DNA of 5,787 nucleotides, from the NCBI GenBank assembly GCA_021323155.1, contig JAJTCI010000295.1, forward strand, positions 1 to 5,787, in the 5' to 3' direction. The position numbers and the translations under genes are program-made. Below, piece by piece: positions 1-5,303 of this stretch. The stretch is from Chitinophagaceae bacterium (GTDB lineage: Bacteria > Bacteroidota > Bacteroidia > Chitinophagales > Chitinophagaceae). The notes beneath the pieces are model-generated. The model saw nothing but the letters and a program-made list of their open reading frames with translations. It was not told the DNA's origin and did no database searches. Each line of letters opens with the position of its first letter. The stretch's first letter is position 1.

Positions 1-1
1 G

Positions 2-196
2 GCAAATGTGCTGGGAATCCCTACGTCCAAAACTGATATGGATGGCAGCATGGTCCAGGATGTATATTACCGTGAGAATGATTTACAGCGGATCGTTGAC
101 TACTGCCAGCGGGACGTGGTGGTGACGGCGAATATCATTCTTAGATATAAAAATCTGCCCCTGGTGGAGCAGGAGAATGTTGTGTTGGCCGTTTGA
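2..196 (+). CDS. PolB-like 3'-5' exonuclease, C-terminal fragment
   Basis: The reading frame is open from the left edge (first full codon at base 2) to TGA at 194-196, giving the last 64 residues; the rest lies outside the window. The fragment has the feel of the Bacteroidota protein family annotated as a predicted 3'-5' exonuclease related to the PolB proofreading domain (DnaQ-like fold). Visible support is GIPTSKTDMDGS followed by YYRENDLQRIVDYCQRD. The Y-C-Q-R-D stretch matches the Exo III motif (Tyr-x3-Asp), whose aspartate binds a catalytic metal. The other metal-binding motifs would be upstream and cannot be checked. A GTG at base 8 is only an internal valine, not a start. The family would remove 3' nucleotides from DNA or RNA; the physiological substrate is unknown to me. 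It reads towards holA but is separated from it by a hairpin and a promoter. Confidence 0.82.
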   Translation, partial: ANVLGIPTSKTDMDGSMVQDVYYRENDLQRIVDYCQRDVVVTANIILRYKNLPLVEQENVVLAV

Positions 197-197
197 A

Positions 198-221
198 GAT
201 CATCGGTGATTCCCGATGATT
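198..221 (+). terminator. Hairpin just after the exonuclease stop, possible terminator
   Basis: ATCATCGG (199-206) and CCGATGAT (213-220) are perfect reverse complements around a 6-base loop, and a G-T pair can extend the stem by one. The hairpin starts one base after the exonuclease stop codon, the usual place for a transcription end. No run of T follows it (TTAGTCGAAC), so it is not a canonical intrinsic terminator. It could instead protect the 3' end of the message. The stretch from 222 to about 299 holds nothing I recognise. Confidence 0.35.
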
Positions 222-326
222 AGTCGAACTTCCCTACAACCCTCGGTAAGCTGCAACCTGTTATCCTCCTTATCCGCTAGTTTTCAACACGGTCGTGACG
301 GTTAACTGTCTTCTGTCAACCTCCTC

Positions 327-334
327 TATATTTG
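327..334 (+). promoter_or_regulatory. Bacteroidota -7 element (TAnnTTTG) of holA
   Basis: TATATTTG matches the Bacteroidota housekeeping sigma-factor -7 consensus TAnnTTTG at every fixed base. No good TTG -33 box is present at 17-23 bp; the nearest is CTG at 306-308, 18 bp upstream. Only four bases (CCCC) separate the element from the holA ATG, so transcription would begin at or next to the start codon. An imperfect inverted repeat (GGTTAAC at 300-306, GTCAACC at 315-321, one mismatch) lies between the two promoter boxes. Confidence 0.6.
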
Positions 335-338
335 CCCC

Positions 339-1337
339 ATGAGCGCGGAAAAGATCATCGCAGACTGGAAAAAAGGGAACTTCAAGCCCGTCTATTGGTT
401 GGAAGGAGAGGAGCCCTATTACATCGATCAGGTGGTGGATTACGCTGAAAAGAAAATACTTAGCGAAAGCGAAGCAAGTTTCAACCTCACGATATTTTAC
501 GGGCGGGATGCCGATTGGGCCGCAGTCGTAAATGCCTGCCGACGCTACCCGATGTTCGCGGAACGACAAGTCGTTCTGCTAAAGGAGGCTCAGCAGATGA
601 AGGACATCGAAAAACTGGAAGGCTATATCGACAACCCGCTCACGTCTACAGTTTTCGTGGTAAGTTATAAAGACAAAAAAGTGGATGCCCGTACCAAATT
701 CGCGAAGCTATTAAAGCAAAAGGGCGAAGTGGTCACGACAAAAAAAATGTACGACAACCAGTTACCGCAATGGGCGGCTGAAATGGTGGAGAGGCATAGT
801 TTATCTATCAACCAGAAAGCGCTCGCGTTATTGGTTGATCATATCGGGAATGACCTGAATCGCATTCAAAATGAAATCGAAAAACTGGCCGTCAATCTCG
901 GCGCACGGAAGAATATCACAGAAGATGATATAGAAGAGTACATCGGCGTAAGTAAAGAGTTTAATGTGTTTGAATTGCAGGACGCACTCGCGAAGAAGAA
1001 TCTTCCAAAGGCTATCCGTATTATCCGGTATTTTGAATCGAATCCCAAAGCGGCACCGATTCAACTGATACTTCCTTCGCTCTATAGTTTTTTTAGCAAA
1101 GTCTACATGGTGATCGGTGCGGGGAATAAGGACGAGAAAAGCATCGCCTCCGAAGTAGGTGTGAATCCTTATTTCGTGAAAGACTATGTAGCGGCTGCGC
1201 GCAATTACGGTGAAATGGGGGTAGAAAGGACACTCATGTTACTTCATCATTATAATTTGCGCAGCATTGGTGTCCATGATGCCGGAACGGACGACGCCGA
1301 TCTGATGAAAGAACTGGTGGTAAAAATGATGAGCTAG
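339..1337 (+). CDS. holA: DNA polymerase III delta subunit (clamp loader)
   Basis: 332 residues, close to the usual length of HolA (about 340). HolA is the clamp-loader subunit that contacts and opens the beta sliding clamp at the replication fork. Residues 1 to about 140 look like the N-terminal domain, with PVYWLEGEEPYYID (17-30) and the conserved RRYPMFAERQVVLLKEA (68-84). The middle domain carries GNDLNRIQNEIEKL (170-183), a hallmark of the family. The C-terminal helical collar domain starts near 210 and includes APIQLILPSLYSFF. As expected for delta, there is no Walker A motif. ATG 339 is preferred because the similarity I recall for Bacteroidota HolA begins at residue 1 (MSAEKII). No Shine-Dalgarno sequence is present and the promoter lies only four bases upstream. 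The stop TAG is 9 bp from the stop of the convergent ribF. Confidence 0.95.
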   Translation: MSAEKIIADWKKGNFKPVYWLEGEEPYYIDQVVDYAEKKILSESEASFNLTIFYGRDADWAAVVNACRRYPMFAERQVVLLKEAQQMKDIEKLEGYIDNPLTSTVFVVSYKDKKVDARTKFAKLLKQKGEVVTTKKMYDNQLPQWAAEMVERHSLSINQKALALLVDHIGNDLNRIQNEIEKLAVNLGARKNITEDDIEEYIGVSKEFNVFELQDALAKKNLPKAIRIIRYFESNPKAAPIQLILPSLYSFFSKVYMVIGAGNKDEKSIASEVGVNPYFVKDYVAAARNYGEMGVERTLMLLHHYNLRSIGVHDAGTDDADLMKELVVKMMS

Positions 1338-1346
1338 CGGCTGGCT
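1332..1346 (+). terminator. Small hairpin between convergent holA and ribF
   Basis: AGCTAG (1332-1337) can pair with CTGGCT (1341-1346), with one G-T pair and a 3-base loop, followed by TTAATTC. It overlaps the holA stop codon and fills the 9-bp gap between the two convergent stops. The stem is short and there is no real T-run, so it is a weak terminator candidate. Read on the opposite strand the stem has a C-A mismatch, so it would serve ribF even less well. Confidence 0.2.
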
Positions 1347-2285
1347 TTAATTCAGCAGGCGTTCGACCGCGGACTTGTCCTTTGCCAGTTGTTCCTTCAA
1401 TTCTTCCAACCCGTTCAAAGGAACGTCGCCCCGCACATAATCATGCATATACACCCGCAGCGTTTCGCCATAGATATCCTCGTCAAAATCGAAAATATTC
1501 ACTTCGATTGTACGGTGCTTTCCTTCTACTACGGGACGGTTGCCAATGTACATCATTCCCTTTTTCAATACAGCAGGCGCACGGCTCACAATCGACACTT
1601 CGCAGGCATAGATACCGTCAGCCGGGATCAGTTTCTCTTCACTTTCGATATGGAGGTTAGCGGTAGGGTATCCAATTGTTCGACCCAATTTGTTGCCTTC
1701 AACCACCGTGCCCTGGAAGAAATAATGGTAACCCAGGAAGCTGTTGGCTGTTGCCATATCGTGCTGCAGCAAAGCGCTGCGGATCCTGGTAGAACTCACG
1801 ATCGATTCATTGAGCAGTTCTTCGTTGATCTCTTTCACCCTGAAGCCAAGAAATGCGCCCTGGGCTTCCAGCAAATGATAATCGCCCTTGCGCCCTTTGC
1901 CGAACCGGTGGTCATAGCCGATGATCAGCGTATGCGGCCGGAAGGCTTTATAAAGGAACTCCGTAATAAACTCTTCGGCAGACTGGTTAGAAAACTTATT
2001 ATCGAACGGTACCACCACCAGGTGGTCGATGCCTGCATCCGCAAGCAGGGCTGTCCTTTCCTCCAGCGTGGTTAACAGTTTGATATCACCTGGTACAGAG
2101 GAAACGATCTTGCGCGGGTGTGGGTGGAAAGTGACAATAACAGTCTCACCGCTGTGTTGGGCGGCTTCCTCTTTCAGTTGCCGGATGATCTGCTGGTGAC
2201 CCAGGTGAACGCCATCAAACGTGCCGATTGTGATGATCGCATTGGTGAAAGAAGGTAGTTGCTGTAGATCACGGTGTACCTGCAT
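1347..2285 (-). CDS. ribF: Bifunctional riboflavin kinase / FAD synthetase
   Basis: 312 residues, the normal length for bacterial RibF. The enzyme phosphorylates riboflavin to FMN and adenylates FMN to FAD in the cytoplasm. The N-terminal nucleotidyltransferase (FAD synthetase) domain shows GTFDGVHLGH (21-30), the HxGH-type nucleotide-binding motif, then FHPHPR (53-58), GYDHRFGKGRKG (123-134) and SSTRIR (164-169). The C-terminal flavokinase domain (about 186-309) shows the diagnostic GYPTAN (205-210) and TIEVNIFDF, which carries the likely catalytic glutamate. All key motifs are intact. I start it at ATG 2285-2283. A TTG three codons upstream (2294-2292) is in frame but overlaps the -7 promoter element, so it is unlikely to be translated. 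It is convergent with holA and divergent from purM. The 98-bp upstream gap is too small for an FMN riboswitch and I see none. Confidence 0.95.
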   Translation of the reverse strand: MQVHRDLQQLPSFTNAIITIGTFDGVHLGHQQIIRQLKEEAAQHSGETVIVTFHPHPRKIVSSVPGDIKLLTTLEERTALLADAGIDHLVVVPFDNKFSNQSAEEFITEFLYKAFRPHTLIIGYDHRFGKGRKGDYHLLEAQGAFLGFRVKEINEELLNESIVSSTRIRSALLQHDMATANSFLGYHYFFQGTVVEGNKLGRTIGYPTANLHIESEEKLIPADGIYACEVSIVSRAPAVLKKGMMYIGNRPVVEGKHRTIEVNIFDFDEDIYGETLRVYMHDYVRGDVPLNGLEELKEQLAKDKSAVERLLN

Positions 2286-2291
2286 GGTGGG

Positions 2292-2299
2292 CAAAAATA
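2292..2299 (-). promoter_or_regulatory. Bacteroidota -7 element (TAnnTTTG) of ribF
   Basis: Read on the minus strand the sequence is TATTTTTG, a perfect TAnnTTTG. The ribF ATG follows after only six bases (CCCACC), so the transcript would have almost no leader. The closest TTG for a -33 box (complement of CAA at 2325-2327) is 25 bp away, slightly beyond the usual 17-23 bp, so the -33 part is weak. Confidence 0.6.
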
Positions 2300-2336
2300 G
2301 TGCTCTTCGCTAAGCTTGGGGTGACAAAATTGTGGA

Positions 2337-2365
2337 TTGATGATGAACGACGCAACGTACTTTTG
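2337..2365 (+). promoter_or_regulatory. Bacteroidota promoter of purM (-33 TTG, -7 TAnnTTTG)
   Basis: TTG at 2337-2339 and TACTTTTG at 2358-2365 are separated by 18 bp, within the 17-23 bp described for Bacteroidota housekeeping promoters. This is the best complete promoter in the window. The purM ATG is 18 bases beyond the -7 element, so the leader would be about 10-15 nt, too short for a riboswitch. It sits back to back with the ribF promoter inside the 98-bp spacer. Confidence 0.65.
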
Positions 2366-2383
2366 ACTTTCATTGCATTCATA

Positions 2384-3121
2384 ATGTCGTTATATTCTCA
2401 AAGAGGCGTTTCCGCGCAAAAAGAAGAGGTGCACAAGGCGATCGCAAAGCTTGACCAGGGGCTGTATGATACGGCGTTCTGCAAGATGTACCCGGATTAC
2501 CTGGTAGGCGACCCGGGTTACGTGAATGTTTCGCATGCGGATGGCGCGGGCACCAAAAGCATCCTTGCCTATCTCTACTGGAAAGAAACAGGCGACATTG
2601 ATATTTGGAAAGGTATTGCGCGCGATGCAGTGGCCATGAATCTGGACGATTTGCTTTGCGTCGGTGTGTATGACAATTTGCTTTTTTCATCGACGATCGA
2701 CAGGAATAAATCACGAGTCCCGGGGGAAGTGATCGAAGCTGTGATTAACGGCACCCAGGAATTCTTTAACGAGCTAAAGAACTTTGGCGTTAACATCCAT
2801 TACCTCGGAGGCGAAACCGCTGATGTGGGTGATGTCGTTCGCACCATTGCGGTGAATGGAACAATGACCGCACGGTGGCCGAAAAATAAGCTGGTCACTA
2901 ACCAGCATATCAAGCCGGGTAACGTGATCGTGGGCTTCGCCAGTTCAGGAAAGGCATCATACGAATCCGGATATAACAGCGGGCTGGGCAGCAATGGCCT
3001 GACCAGTGCCCGGCACGATGTACTAAGTAAACATTACGCGGAAAAATACCCGGAAACATATGAGAATTCGCTGGATAGGGGAGTTGTCTATATAGGAAAT
3101 AGTAAGTTAACCGACGTGTGA
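2384..3121 (+). CDS. purM: PurM N-terminal fragment (245 residues)
   Basis: This piece covers the N-terminal dimerisation and ATP-binding domain and the start of the second domain. Visible motifs are HADGAGTKS (51-59, the DGxGTK nucleotide loop), DAVAMNLDDL (81-90), GGETADVGD (142-150) and the GFASSGKAS loop (184-192) leading into GLTSARHD. The start ATG 2384 is chosen because MSLYSQRGVSAQKE matches the usual PurM N-terminus in this phylum, and because it follows the promoter at the expected distance. The frame is open further upstream to 2300, but that part crosses the promoter and has no likeness to PurM. The frame ends abruptly at GTG-TGA after NSKLTDV. Confidence 0.85.
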   Translation: MSLYSQRGVSAQKEEVHKAIAKLDQGLYDTAFCKMYPDYLVGDPGYVNVSHADGAGTKSILAYLYWKETGDIDIWKGIARDAVAMNLDDLLCVGVYDNLLFSSTIDRNKSRVPGEVIEAVINGTQEFFNELKNFGVNIHYLGGETADVGDVVRTIAVNGTMTARWPKNKLVTNQHIKPGNVIVGFASSGKASYESGYNSGLGSNGLTSARHDVLSKHYAEKYPETYENSLDRGVVYIGNSKLTDV

Positions 3122-3444
3122 TCCACTGCAGTGGTGGTGGCCAGACTAAATGCATGAAATACCTGCCACAACCGATGCGCTTGATAAAAGACAACCTGTT
3201 TGACATACCGCCGATCTTCCGCCTGGTGCAGGAGAATTCAGGTGCTGATGATAAAGAAATGTACCAGGTGTTCAATATGGGCCATCGCCTGGAGATATTT
3301 ACTAATGAAGCAGCAGCGGAAAAGATGATTGCTGTAGCCCGCTCGTTCCACATCGAGGCTAAGGTGGTGGGACGTACAGAAAAGGCGACAGCAAAACAGT
3401 TATCGTTAAAAGGCAGTTTCGGTGAGGTAGTGTACGATTTTTGA
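3118..3444 (+). CDS. purM: PurM C-terminal fragment (about 108 residues)
   Basis: This is the end of the PurM second domain in a new frame. Family motifs are HCSGGGQTK (3-11; compare HLTGGG in E. coli PurM) and EMYQVFNMGHR (47-57; compare EMYRTFNCG). The frame closes at TGA 3442-3444, the normal gene end. The only possible start at the junction is GTG 3118, which overlaps the upstream TGA as GTGA. That layout could allow translational re-initiation, but the codon is most simply a former internal valine. I see no promoter of its own. On its own the fragment lacks the ATP-binding domain. Confidence 0.75.
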   Translation: MIHCSGGGQTKCMKYLPQPMRLIKDNLFDIPPIFRLVQENSGADDKEMYQVFNMGHRLEIFTNEAAAEKMIAVARSFHIEAKVVGRTEKATAKQLSLKGSFGEVVYDF

Positions 3445-3445
3445 A

Positions 3446-3453
3446 TATTTTTG
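3446..3453 (+). promoter_or_regulatory. Bacteroidota -7 element (TAnnTTTG) of ftsE
   Basis: TATTTTTG matches TAnnTTTG at all fixed bases and begins one base after the purM stop codon, so ftsE can be transcribed independently of purM. Twelve bases separate it from ATG 3466. I see no TTG at 17-23 bp upstream, where the sequence is the coding end of purM, so the -33 part is unsupported. Confidence 0.5.
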
Positions 3454-3465
3454 AACGACTAAACC

Positions 3466-4173
3466 ATGGGCATGTCAGAGAATGTTGTATCGATACGGAA
3501 CGTAAATATCTACCAGGGCGGGAACCTTATCCTCGAAGACGTGAGCTTCGACGTAAGCAAAGGCGAATTCGTGTACCTGGTAGGAAAAACCGGTACCGGC
3601 AAAAGCAGCCTCCTCAAAACACTCTATGGTGAACTGCCATTGAAGCAAGGCAGTGGCAATGTAGTTGGCTTTGACCTCAAAGACATGACCTGGAAAAAAG
3701 TCCCGTTCCTCCGCAGGAACCTCGGTGTGGTGTTCCAGGACTTCCAGTTACTTACCGACAGGAATGTGTACGAGAATCTTAAGTTCGTCCTGAAAGCAAC
3801 GGGATGGGAAGACAAAAAGGCGATGGACGATAAAATCAACGACGTGTTGGATAAAGTGGGTCTTAAAAGCAAGGGCTTTAAATATCCTTTCGAAATGAGC
3901 GGCGGTGAGCAGCAAAGAGTGGATATCGCCCGGGCATTACTTAATTCCCCCAAGTTGATCTTAGCCGACGAACCAACGGGAAATCTTGACCCGGAAACCA
4001 GCGATGAGATCATGCAGCTGTTGTTTCATATTGCGAAGGACATCGACACCTCGGTCATCATGGCTACCCACGATTTTATCGTTATCAACAAGTATCCTTC
4101 GAGGATGCTCACCACCGAACGGGGTAAAGTATTCGACACGCCACTGGAGACACTTATGAACGCTTCCAGATAA
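3466..4173 (+). CDS. ftsE: Cell-division ABC transporter ATPase FtsE
   Basis: 235 residues, one complete ABC ATPase domain. In order: Walker A GKTGTGKS (40-47), Q-loop VFQDFQLL with Gln91, signature SGGEQQR (145-151), Walker B LILADE (164-169), D-loop around NLD (173-175) and switch His202 in ATHD. All catalytic elements are intact. The VFQDFQLL and DEPTGNLDPET stretches and the small size fit FtsE, the ATPase that partners membrane protein FtsX to control septal peptidoglycan hydrolysis. No ftsX is visible here; in Bacteroidota the two need not be adjacent. A related LolD/MacB-type ATPase is the main alternative. The start may be ATG 3466 or ATG 3472 (MGM-SENVV). It follows purM by 21 bp, and its last 20 bp overlap the end of the convergent glycosyltransferase gene. 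Confidence 0.85.
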   Translation: MGMSENVVSIRNVNIYQGGNLILEDVSFDVSKGEFVYLVGKTGTGKSSLLKTLYGELPLKQGSGNVVGFDLKDMTWKKVPFLRRNLGVVFQDFQLLTDRNVYENLKFVLKATGWEDKKAMDDKINDVLDKVGLKSKGFKYPFEMSGGEQQRVDIARALLNSPKLILADEPTGNLDPETSDEIMQLLFHIAKDIDTSVIMATHDFIVINKYPSRMLTTERGKVFDTPLETLMNASR

Positions 4174-5278
4174 TATCTACCAGTCGCGCCACATTCACTT
4201 CATTGTTGAATTGTTCTTCCAGGAGCACCTTCCTCGCTTCTGTTTCCTGTTGTCTGAATGGCTGGTAATATAACTGTGTTACCAGGTCCACCATATGCTC
4301 CATTGAATGCGCGATATGGCACAGTGGTTCTAACCCGGTTCCCGATACGGTGGCATCATTCACAACGCAGTGCCTGCCGTTGAACAGCGCGTTCAGCAAT
4401 TTCAACTTGATGCCGGTAGCAGAATGAGAGGGAAGAATATTGATGTGTGCACCCGATATCAGCTCATGCATGGCCGCGCCGGTAGGATTCGCAATGAGGG
4501 TGATATTCCGGTATGGCTGCACGATCTTTTCCAGGTGCCTGCCGGGGTTCTTACCGGCGATCTTTAGCGATATGTCCAGGCCGGGAAACACCTCTTTTAT
4601 CAAACGCCTGGCTATTTGCTCATTGGCGGCAACACTCAGGTCTCCCTGGTACAGGCAATATCCCCCCATTCCCGGGGGGGCACTCACCTCCCAGCCAGGG
4701 AGAAAGAGGGGAAGATGGGTGATATGATGGCAGTTGAATTCCTTTCGATACTGTTCCGCATCTTTTTCAGTTACAGTTAAGAAATGCGCTTTCTGGGCGA
4801 TCACCTTTTCATACTTCTTCAGCAATCGGCTCTCCCTGGAATAGTAAAATTTCCGCACCGGCGAACTTGCCACATCAGCAAGGTCCCGGTAATATTGATA
4901 CTCTACATTATGAAGGCGGACAAAGCACTTCCTCCCCGAGAAACGTTTATCTTCCAGCAAGGCCGTACAGTGAATTCCCTCCATCAATACGGGGTAGTCG
5001 TCGGCAAGCAGGTTCCGCATTAAGTCATCATTTTGCCGGCTGGCTACGATATGTGGCAAACCAGTAAAGGGGCGGAATGATTTCCGCCGGTAATAATTCA
5101 CCGATGTGCAGTACTTGTCTAGTTCTGACTGTACACCTCTGCCATACTCGAAGCAATGCAAGTGGATCTTGACACCTTGGTGTTGCAATGCCGGCAGCTT
5201 ATGGAACAGGTCGAACACCCCTCCATAATCGACTGGGTACGGAACTGTAAATGAAATGATATGTAAGTGCTTTTCCAT
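4154..5278 (-). CDS. Glycosyltransferase, GT4-like
   Basis: 374 residues with a two-lobed GT-B layout. The N-terminal lobe opens with PYPVDYGG (13-20), a typical acceptor-side glycine loop, and contains RLHNVE (121-126), common in GT4-type enzymes. The linker falls near SAPPGMGG (199-206). The C-terminal lobe starts with YQGDLSVAANE (210-220), then KIAGKNP, and LPSHSATGIKLKLLNAL (282-298), which corresponds to the nucleotide-sugar binding region (the second Glu of the common E-x7-E is replaced). No signal peptide or membrane segment is obvious, so it is probably cytoplasmic. The sugar and acceptor cannot be read from sequence. The start is ATG 5278 (MEKHLHIISF); the open frame extends upstream to 5350, but that part overlaps the upstream gene's end. 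It lies 25 bp after the second glycosyltransferase, probably in one operon making a surface polysaccharide or glycan. Confidence 0.8.
   Translation of the reverse strand: MEKHLHIISFTVPYPVDYGGVFDLFHKLPALQHQGVKIHLHCFEYGRGVQSELDKYCTSVNYYRRKSFRPFTGLPHIVASRQNDDLMRNLLADDYPVLMEGIHCTALLEDKRFSGRKCFVRLHNVEYQYYRDLADVASSPVRKFYYSRESRLLKKYEKVIAQKAHFLTVTEKDAEQYRKEFNCHHITHLPLFLPGWEVSAPPGMGGYCLYQGDLSVAANEQIARRLIKEVFPGLDISLKIAGKNPGRHLEKIVQPYRNITLIANPTGAAMHELISGAHINILPSHSATGIKLKLLNALFNGRHCVVNDATVSGTGLEPLCHIAHSMEHMVDLVTQLYYQPFRQQETEARKVLLEEQFNNEVNVARLVDIIWKRS
4662..4680. repeat. C6 and G7 homopolymer tracts in the glycosyltransferase linker
   Basis: The + strand has C6 at 4662-4667 and G7 at 4674-4680, seven bases apart (ATTCCC plus the boundary). 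On the coding (minus) strand this reads C7, GGGAAT, G6, which could fold as a C6:G6 stem. It encodes SAPPGMGG in the hinge between the two lobes. The frame is intact here. Such runs are prone to slippage and to sequencing error. Confidence 0.6.
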
Positions 5279-5303
5279 TTTTACCGCCAATAAATCCCTG
5301 CGG

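Larger units (their letters stand above)
2384..3444 (+). pseudogene. purM: purM (AIR synthetase) broken by an internal out-of-frame deletion
   Basis: PurM (phosphoribosylformylglycinamidine cyclo-ligase) makes aminoimidazole ribotide from FGAM and ATP, the fifth step of de novo purine synthesis. Both ends of the gene are present and well conserved, but the N-terminal part (frame of 2384) stops at TGA 3119-3121 and the C-terminal part resumes at 3118 in another frame. Between ...NSKLTDV and IHCSGGGQTK, family members carry roughly 35-40 more residues, including an L-x-P-T-R-x-Y segment at the start of the second domain. None of it is seen in any frame near the junction. The visible parts sum to about 353 residues, against about 388 recalled for Bacteroidota PurM. 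The lost length must be 3n+1 bases to explain the frames. The cause could be a true deletion or an assembly error. As written, an active enzyme is unlikely. Confidence 0.85.

Noticed and set aside
1389..2075. Long open frame (228 codons) on the + strand opposite ribF
   Set aside because: It is antisense to a complete, motif-rich ribF. The translation is rich in His, Arg, Phe and Cys with no recognisable family, as expected from a shadow frame.
2286..2294. TTG start for ribF three codons upstream
   Set aside because: The TTG is the end of the TAnnTTTG promoter element and would probably not be in the transcript. ATG 2285 is the better start.
2300..2383. Upstream extension of purM by 28 codons
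   Set aside because: It crosses the -33 and -7 promoter elements and has no likeness to PurM, whose normal N-terminus begins at ATG 2384.
3110..3125. Programmed ribosomal frameshift joining the two purM pieces
   Set aside because: The bases at the junction (GAC GTG TGA) contain no slippery heptamer, and a -1 shift would still leave the protein short of about 35-40 conserved residues.
3441..3632. 63-codon open frame overlapping the start of ftsE
   Set aside because: It is a shadow frame rich in Arg, starting on a TTG inside the purM stop region. The ftsE frame is clearly the coding one.
4374..4727. Several + strand open frames opposite the glycosyltransferase
   Set aside because: They overlap each other and the real gene on the minus strand and show no family features.
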